NCBI GenBank assembly: GCA_023053545.1 | Contig: JAKZAN010000001.1 | Span: forward strand, 9,258,565-9,322,564 | Direction of reading: 5' to 3' | DNA: 64,000 nt | DNA from: Lepidurus packardi | Taxonomy: Eukaryota > Arthropoda > Branchiopoda > Notostraca > Triopsidae | Part shown: positions 57,667 to 64,000 of the stretch, piece after piece | Position numbering within the stretch: the first letter of the stretch is position 1 | How the letters are laid out: each line of letters starts with the position of its first letter | Notes under the pieces: generated by a model | The model's database searches: none | Told to the model about the DNA's origin: nothing | The model's input: only the letters and a program-made list of their open reading frames with translations | Program-made: the position numbers and the translations under genes

Positions 57667-58601
57667 ATTTTGTTTTTTCTTTTTCTCTACCAATAATAAG
57701 AACAATAGAAAGTTTGTTTCAGAATAATACTATTAAAAAAAATCAGAAATACGAAATGGTCAGAAATAGTCGATAAAGTGCCCGTTAGGTGACACAGTTT
57801 TACTAAAAACAGACAAACAACGACTACTGTGGCTCTGGTACCGTTGGCTACGTTGCTGGTAATGGATAATGAAAAGTTGAAACTGACTTTTACACCAGTA
57901 TTAGGAAACGAATAATGATTACGCCCAAACCGTGCCGAATGAATACTGCCCAAAGTACTCGCTTGTATTCATAAAACAAGCTGTTTTATCGGTTTCAAAG
58001 AATAAAGGTAGCTCCTTTTTATTAATCCTAATCAATTTCATTTTCTGTACACTATTCTAGGAAAGATGAAAATAAAAACTTCAATGTTAATATAATCGTG
58101 TTTAATTGAATACATTTAGAACATAATATATATAATAAGTTACCTTACAAACATAAAAGATTTTAAACTTATTGGAAATCAATACAATATATTGTCAACA
58201 GAAAACTATACTATTCTATTTTCTTGCGCTTTGCTAATTCTAACCTTTCGAAATATTAATTCCCAATAATGAACTCCTTGTCGCGTTTCTATATTTACAT
58301 GCTGGCGAATAAAACAGGAAGAATGCACAAAAACTGATCTTTGGTCTTACACTGCGAATGTAAAAATTCCCGAGTGGCAATGGTGGCCTTGCAAATAACG
58401 AATTTGTTTGCCAAATGGAAAATTACGGAAGTGACCCTTGAGTTCAACTGAAAAATTCCCTAGTAACGCAATGAATCATATCATGCTTTGGCGTATAAAT
58501 GGGGGTTGTTTTAGGGAAGAAGTCATTCAGTCCTCAACGTCTGACCAAGCAGTCACAAAGCAATACCCGGCACTTGTCAAGTCAAACCAGAGATTCTCAC
58601 C

Positions 58602-59073
58602 ATGCATTTCAGCACAGTAAGCTATAACTACTTAATTTTTTTATCATGAACATTCTCAAGTTAATACTAATTTCTGTAATTATTTCTTTTTGTGTCACTA
58701 GCAGATCATCTACACTTGTATGCTCTTCAGTATTGCTGCCGCATTCCCTGGATACTATGAAAAACGGAGAACCTACAACGCTCCTTACGCTATGGCTACG
58801 GCACCTTACGGAGAGAAGCCCGCTTATGAAGCCAAGCCTTACCAGCCCGCTTATGAGACCAAACCTTACGAACACAAACCCGTTTATGAAGCCAAACCTT
58901 ATGAGCATAAACCGACCTATGTACAAAAGCCATCTTATGGAAATATTCCCATGTACGAAGAAAAGCCAAAGCCTTGCGAAGCTCCATGCGAAGAACCGGA
59001 ACCTTGCATGACAGAAGAGCCCTGCAAAGAGCCTCAACCCTGCGAAAGCGAACCCTGTGAAGCTGATCCATGA
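58602..59073 (+). CDS. Gene C copy 2: secreted KP-repeat protein
   Basis: Exons are 58602-58616 and 58705-59073, encoding the same 127-residue product as copy 1. Confidence 0.88.
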
Positions 59074-59865
59074 ATATCTTTGGTAAAAATCGAACAGATT
59101 TATTTTGTATATTGCATTCTTTCAATGAAATAAAGACTTTTTTCAGTAAAATTTGTACTGGGCTCGGAGTTGTCTGCTCTTTCTAAATTATAGATCAGCT
59201 CACAAAGTAACTAATTATAGTGTGCCGCCCATGGTTCTTCTATGTGCTACGGAGTTGGCATCAATCCCTTTGCTCCACACAACGGTTGTTATACGCTTAC
59301 AAAAACACACATTCACAAAGATGTGAAAAGAAAGGCGATGATACTTTTGACTAGATCTCACAAAATTGTATTACCTTTTGGATTGGTAGGAAATGTGATT
59401 TGGAAAAATCTATACTGAATCACTAATTGAAAATTGACGGACTCGTATACTTAATAGGTAAAAACAAATACGAATATTCAATGGCCTTTTTAAAAATAAT
59501 AAGCCCACAAAAGACTTTATGTAAATGTTACATTTAAACTTACTATAGGTTAAAACTACAATAAAATTATTGAGAATTTAACGCAAAACATTATTGCATA
59601 TTGAATTTAAGATTTACGGTAGTTCTTTTCCCCTGACGTTTGCTAAATATAATATTTCGAGATGTCTCTTTTCGAGATGTTTCTTCGAATAGCTTTTCCC
59701 ATTTCGATTTATATAAGTACTTTTCTTAAGTAATGCATTTTTAATAAATTTGCCAGCCAAGAGCTAGGCTCACGCTGGGTTTCAAATAAATATTTCGAGA
59801 TGTTCTTTCATTCTCAGCTTCCCACCGCAATTTAAAAATAAAAAATGGACCAGAAATATACGAAA

Positions 59866-60836
59866 GAATTTAAAACAAAGGAGACAAAGTATGCTGAAGA
59901 CTCAACCAGGAGGCCAAGATTTCTACGAATTTGAAAATTCCAAAGAAGTTTACGTCCCTGTCTACCTCCGAAAGAATCCGACTGGCAAAGGAGAATGGCA
60001 TTTGTTTCCGCTGTTTGCGGAAGGGGCATATTGGCCGAGACTGCGCTTTTACGAAGGAGTGTGCTACGAGCAGTTGTAAGTGCTACCACAACCCTCTTCT
60101 TCAGGACGCCCCACGAGCCTTTGACCGGAAAGGTCCAAGCGATACATCGAACCGGAATGGCTTTACATCCGGAGGTGACACCAAAGACCCTGACGACAAC
60201 CGACATGTTAACCATGTGACAACAAATGCGAATAACACTGAGGTGTTATTGGCAGTAGTACCCGTAAGACTCCGCTTGGATAACGCCTACCTCGACATCT
60301 TCGCTTTGCTCGACAGCGGGAGCGAAGTCTCCTTGGTCTGCCAGGACATCGCTGACAAGCTCCATCTCGAGGGCGGAACTGAAGTTTTGTGGATCCGGAC
60401 CTTCCACAGCCAGGACCCAATCATGAATAGCAGGAAGATTACCCTTAAGGTTGAGTCCTTGACCAGAACATGTGCCTTGACGTAACGGTATCGACATCCC
60501 ATCCGTCGATTCGACAAAGGTAACAGTGCTTCTGGGCATGGACGTCCCGGGAGCACAGTTGAAGCTCCGAATATCGAGAGAAACAGCACCAGCTCCGATC
60601 GCGATACAGACCCATTGGTGTGCAGTTGGCAAGATTCTCAAAGCGCAGATCACAGCACCTCCTGGTTGCAACCTCCTCAACCTGCCAGCTACAAGGGATG
60701 ACCACTTGGATGAATTGCTGGAAAATTTTTTGACCATCGAATCATTTGGAGTGGGTACGGCAAAGCTTCCAATCAGTCAAGACAACCGGAAGGCACTACA
60801 GATTTTTTAATCTACCCTATGACTACGACACGACAT
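59866..60836 (+). mobile_element. Fossil BEL/Pao gag-protease part, copy 2
   Basis: Duplicate of the piece in unit 1, with the same zinc-knuckle and protease features. Broken. Present because the array unit was duplicated. Confidence 0.85.
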
Positions 60837-62467
60837 GGATCCAGCGATCTTGAAGGCAACCTTCACCAACCGTTTTATCCTCCTTTCTCTGTCGTTCAAG
60901 TGCGGACCACCAATTTTTCCTCTTCGTGAATTGACTTTTACCCGGACCTTACCATTAGAGATATGGTGAACCTTTTTAGAGTATATAAACTCCGTGTTGG
61001 GTTGGAACTAATCAGTTAACAGTGCAAGGTCGACTGATCTAAACGGAAAACGAACCATGGCCAAGTTAATTACTTTAGTGACTTTAGTGATATTTGCTGC
61101 TTTAGTGAGCGCAAACACCGACTATGGAACTCAAGTGAGAATACTAATTCCTGATAAACGCCTTTTTTATTGCACTATCTGCGCTAATTCAAAGTTTCGC
61201 TTTTCTGGAATTTCCATTACAGTTCTTTTCTTTTATTTTTCGCTCTAAGATTTCTTATGGTTTATGTAAAGATTTCTATTCTTAAGTTCAAATAAAATTT
61301 CCCTCTTTTCAGCCATTAGTATTAGTATTACATTTCTAGCCTAGTTTTTATTTTGCTAGCTCTTGTCTTCAATACGAATTTACTTTCAAACTCAATTTCT
61401 AGTAAATAAATTCCAAGTTATATCTAATTATCAAAATATTAAATGGGTTATCAATTTTCCCTTTCAGCCTACAAACAATTATGGATATCGCTACGCCGTC
61501 AATGATCACTACGGTAAATAGTAAAATAAACATGTTGGTGTTGAAACCAAACATGTTGGAAAAAACATGTTGGTGTTGAAACCATTTTTTCGAAATATTT
61601 AGGTAATGAACACTCATCAGAGCAAAACCGCGTGGGCAATACCGTAAAAGGACAGTACAAGGTTCTGCTGCCTGATGGTCGTCTGCAAACTGTCACTTAC
61701 ATTGCTGACGAAGGTGGTTACCGCGCCAAAGTTGACTACACCCCTGCCTCGCCTGGTGAAGCTACAACGGCTGGTTTAGGCGTTTCAGGATCCGCCCCTG
61801 GACCAGTTTACGCCGCAGGTCAAGGTGGAAGTTACAGTGGATTCGGCTACAACGGCAGATACAGCGCAGGTAGATCTTACGAGAGCGGATATGGAGGACT
61901 TGGACCGGTAGAAGGAGCTTCTGGTGGATATGGAAACTTCAATAACCGACAGTTTGGCGGTTTTTACGGATCCTATGGCGGATACAGAGGCTTCAGTCAA
62001 TATGGCGGAAATTCATACAGCTCTTTGGGAGGCTACGGTGCAGGTACCGGAAGCTACGAAGCTGGTATCGGAGGCTATGGGGCTGGTAACGGAGGCTACG
62101 GCGTTGGTATCGGAGGCTATGGTGCTGGTAACGGAGGCTACGGAGCTGCTTTCGGAGGCTATGGTGCTGGTAACGGAGGCTACGGCGCTGGTATCGGGGG
62201 CTATGGGTACGGACAAGGCGCAGGATTCAGCAGCCATGGAGCTGGTGCTGGTAGCTATGGATATGGAAGCGGCGCAGGCGGGTATGGATACAATGGGATT
62301 ACTGGCAGTAATGGATATGGAGCAGCTGGAGTGATTGGCTATCAATATTCTTCGCCTTTGAATAACGGTTACGCCTATGAAACGCCACATTCTTCGGTAT
62401 CGTCTTATTCCAACACAGTTCCCAGCTATTAAATTTAGCTATAAGTAAAAATAACGTCTGCCTTTTC
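60837..62467. repeat. Tandem array unit 3 (partial)
   Basis: Follows unit 2 directly. Identity with the other units runs through gene A and 35 bases past its stop, ending at CCTTTTC (62461-62467). Genes B and C, the LINE tail and the BEL gag part are absent. Confidence 0.95.
61057..62432 (+). CDS. Gene A copy 3: RR cuticular protein
   Basis: Exons are 61057-61134, 61468-61513 and 61603-62432, giving 317 aa with an intact RR domain and Gly/Tyr tail. The single base differences noticed are silent (for example GGTAAC for GGTAAT in the repeat region). Its own TATA box is at 60982, but its 3' flank is replaced after 35 bases, so its polyadenylation signal differs from that of copies 1 and 2. Confidence 0.92.
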
Positions 62468-62532
62468 TGAAATAACGTCTCCTCGTCTGAATTTACTTTC
62501 AAACTCAATTTCTAGTAAATACGGCAAAAAAG
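62468..62532. repeat. Mosaic junction at the end of the array
   Basis: Between array identity and BEL sequence lies a patchwork. It has a re-copy of the gene A 3' flank word AAATAACGTCT, then about 35 bases from gene A intron 1 (GAATTTACTTTCAAACTCAA onwards, compare 49039), then ACGGCAAAAAAGT duplicated from the following BEL edge. Confidence 0.85.
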
Positions 62533-63083
62533 TACGGCAAAGCTTCCAATCAGTCAAGACAACCGGAAGCCACTACAGATTTTTGAATCTACCCTACGAC
62601 ACGACGGAAGCCACTATGAAGTTGGTTTACCGTGGAAATCATCGGATGTCACTCTTCCCGATTACAGAAGTGCAGCGTTAGGCCCCTTTCGACATTGAGC
62701 GTAAGTTTGCACGCAATGAACGTTACGCCGCAACGTACGACGCCGTAATTTCTGAATATGTTTCACTGGGCCATGCTAGGAAGCTGTCAAGGGAAGTGCG
62801 TAGACGGGCCCGACCGGCCGAACTAGGTATTTGCCACACCACGGGGTCGTGAACCCCAACAAGCCGGACAAGGTCCGAGTCGTGTTTGACGCGTCCACGT
62901 CCTACGAAAGATCATCTTTTGAACGCCAGCCAGCCTTTTGCAAGGACCCGACTTGCTCGTAAGTCTCCCTGGTTTGCTAATACGCTTCCGTGAGAATACG
63001 GTGGCCGTTTCTTCGGATATCGAAAAGATGTTCCACCAAGCCCGAGTAAGATCCGAAGATGAAAATGTCCTGCGAACCACTTA
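62533..63083 (+). mobile_element. Fossil BEL/Pao piece, pol (reverse transcriptase) part
   Basis: The first 80 or so bases equal the right end of the BEL pieces in units 1 and 2. It then extends into BEL-type pol sequence, recognisable by [20 protein letters not shown] and [13 protein letters not shown], the start of the reverse transcriptase. Broken, no LTR seen. It abuts the intron of the C-like pseudogene. Confidence 0.85.
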
Positions 63084-63138
63084 ACTTAATTACAATGTAC
63101 TTTTAGAAGTAATGTTAATTTCTGTTTTGTCACTAGCA

Positions 63139-63479
63139 GATAATCTCCATTTGCCTGCTCTTCGGAATTGCTTCAGCATTCCCTGAATACTATGAAAAAT
63201 CAAAACCTACAACGCTCCTTACGCTGTGGCCATGCCATCTTACGGAGAGAAGCTCGCTTACGAAGCCAAACCTTACCAGCCCGCTTATGAGGCCGAACCT
63301 TATGAGCATAAACCGATCTACGTACAGAAGCCATGTTATGATAATATTCCGAAGTACGAAGAAAAGCCAAATTCATGTGAGGTTCCTTGCGAAGAACCGG
63401 AACATGACAGAAGAGCCCTGCGAAGAACCCCCTGCACAAGAACCCTGCGAAAGCAAATCACCTTGACAAGCTGATCCAT
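63139..63479 (+). pseudogene. Gene C' : KP-repeat gene lacking exon 1
   Basis: The acceptor TCACTAGCAG is followed by IISICLLFGIASAFPEYYEK, as in gene C. A one-base loss (GAAAAATCAAAACC versus GAAAAACGGAGAACC) then shifts the frame. The downstream frame keeps YEAKPYQPAYEAEPYEHKP and YEEKPNSCEVPCEEPE. Exon 1 and the promoter are missing, being replaced by the BEL piece. It is clearly more diverged from C1 and C2 than they are from each other. Confidence 0.8.
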
Positions 63480-64000
63480 GAATGTCAATGCAAAATCTGA
63501 AGAGCTTTAAGTAATTTTAAGACTCTTGCGTACGGTGTTTACATGATGAAATGAACTTTTTAATAATGTTCGGTTACTTTATTAACTTGTAGGAGGTAAC
63601 CAAAATTGCTGTTTGTTAATATTTTAAATAGTTTCCCATTTGCTCTTTATAAAGGTAATAAAGTTTTATAGTGGAAAATGGAAGCCATCTTTTTTCAACC
63701 CTAATCCACAAAGGATTTCAATTTGAAGGCGTAGTGCGTAGTTAACGATGGACACATTTGACACTTTTACCTTGCAACGCAAATGGCTAGAATTTTTAAA
63801 GTACAATTTTACTAATAATATTTAAGAAATGATATAACTTTACCTTAAAATATGTGTTTCTTTGAAGAAAAAAAAAACAAATTTCTTACACACTTTTAGA
63901 ACAAAACGCGACCATGCCACTTTGCTGCATGTTTGTGGCGCAATGGTGAAACCAGGGTTGCCAGTTTTGTTCTGAGTCAGCAAACCAAGGTAACCTGAAA
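63480..64000. other. Right flank of the array; no gene supported
   Basis: AT-rich 3' flank of C' and unique sequence to the window edge. No motif recognised. Confidence 0.35.

Larger units (their letters stand above)
54671..60836. repeat. Tandem array unit 2 (6166 bp)
   Basis: Same length and content as unit 1 with only a handful of single-base differences noticed by eye (for example near 57847 and 58030). This implies a very recent duplication or ongoing gene conversion. Left junction reads ACGACAT then GGATCC. Confidence 0.97.

Overview
The window looks like an arthropod nuclear genome, most probably a branchiopod crustacean of the Daphnia type. This is inference. It rests on short GT-AG introns (about 55-100 bases), many secreted cuticle-type genes (chitin-binding RR proteins, glycine-rich proteins, Tyr/Lys/Pro repeat proteins), an arthropod-style igloo (IQ-motif) gene, and a crowd of arthropod-like DNA transposons. 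No species-diagnostic sequence was seen.

Layout, left to right. 1-1288: last exons of a CEP170-like gene. 2380-5869: a broken NRF-6-like acyltransferase gene carrying a short P-type transposon; a second NRF-like fragment follows at about 6160. 6575-8905: a minus-strand LINE, itself interrupted by an unidentified insert. 9941-12033: a roughly 2.1-kb imperfect palindrome enclosing an antisense cuticle gene copy. 12209-18156: two intact papain-family cysteine protease genes with an exon fragment between them; the gap between the genes also holds a THAP-element relic, a LINE 3' end and a small hAT element. 19274-21241: a 13-exon glycine-rich / DUF4779-like cuticle gene. 22559-25144: a follistatin-like 1 gene. 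26865-30700 (minus): an igloo/neurogranin-like gene. 31262-36306: three cuticle-type genes, the middle one broken. 36510-40993: a nearly complete P-superfamily transposon with terminal inverted repeats (TIRs), an 8-bp target site duplication (TSD) and a defective THAP transposase, with a small Tc1 element nested inside it. 41201-43359: a TTAA-flanked, THAP-encoding, Kolobok-like element. 44782-47660: relics (P-type end, protease pseudogene, pogo/Tigger piece, cuticle fragment). 48505-62467: a tandem array with a 6166-bp period, two full units and a partial third. Each full unit carries an RR cuticle gene (A), a tiny secreted-peptide gene (B), a KP-repeat gene (C), a LINE tail and a fossil BEL/Pao piece. 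The third unit breaks down in a mosaic junction and is followed by a C-like pseudogene (C').

The genes fit one theme: secreted extracellular and cuticular matrix (RR proteins bind chitin; KP-repeat and glycine-rich proteins are probable matrix or sclerotised components), plus secreted proteases. fstl1 and igl are ordinary conserved single genes lying convergently. Turnover is high: host gene copies occur as intact genes, frameshifted copies, exon fragments and inverted copies within a few tens of kilobases.

All exon boundaries were read by eye from GT-AG sites and frame continuity. No search, alignment or RNA evidence was available.
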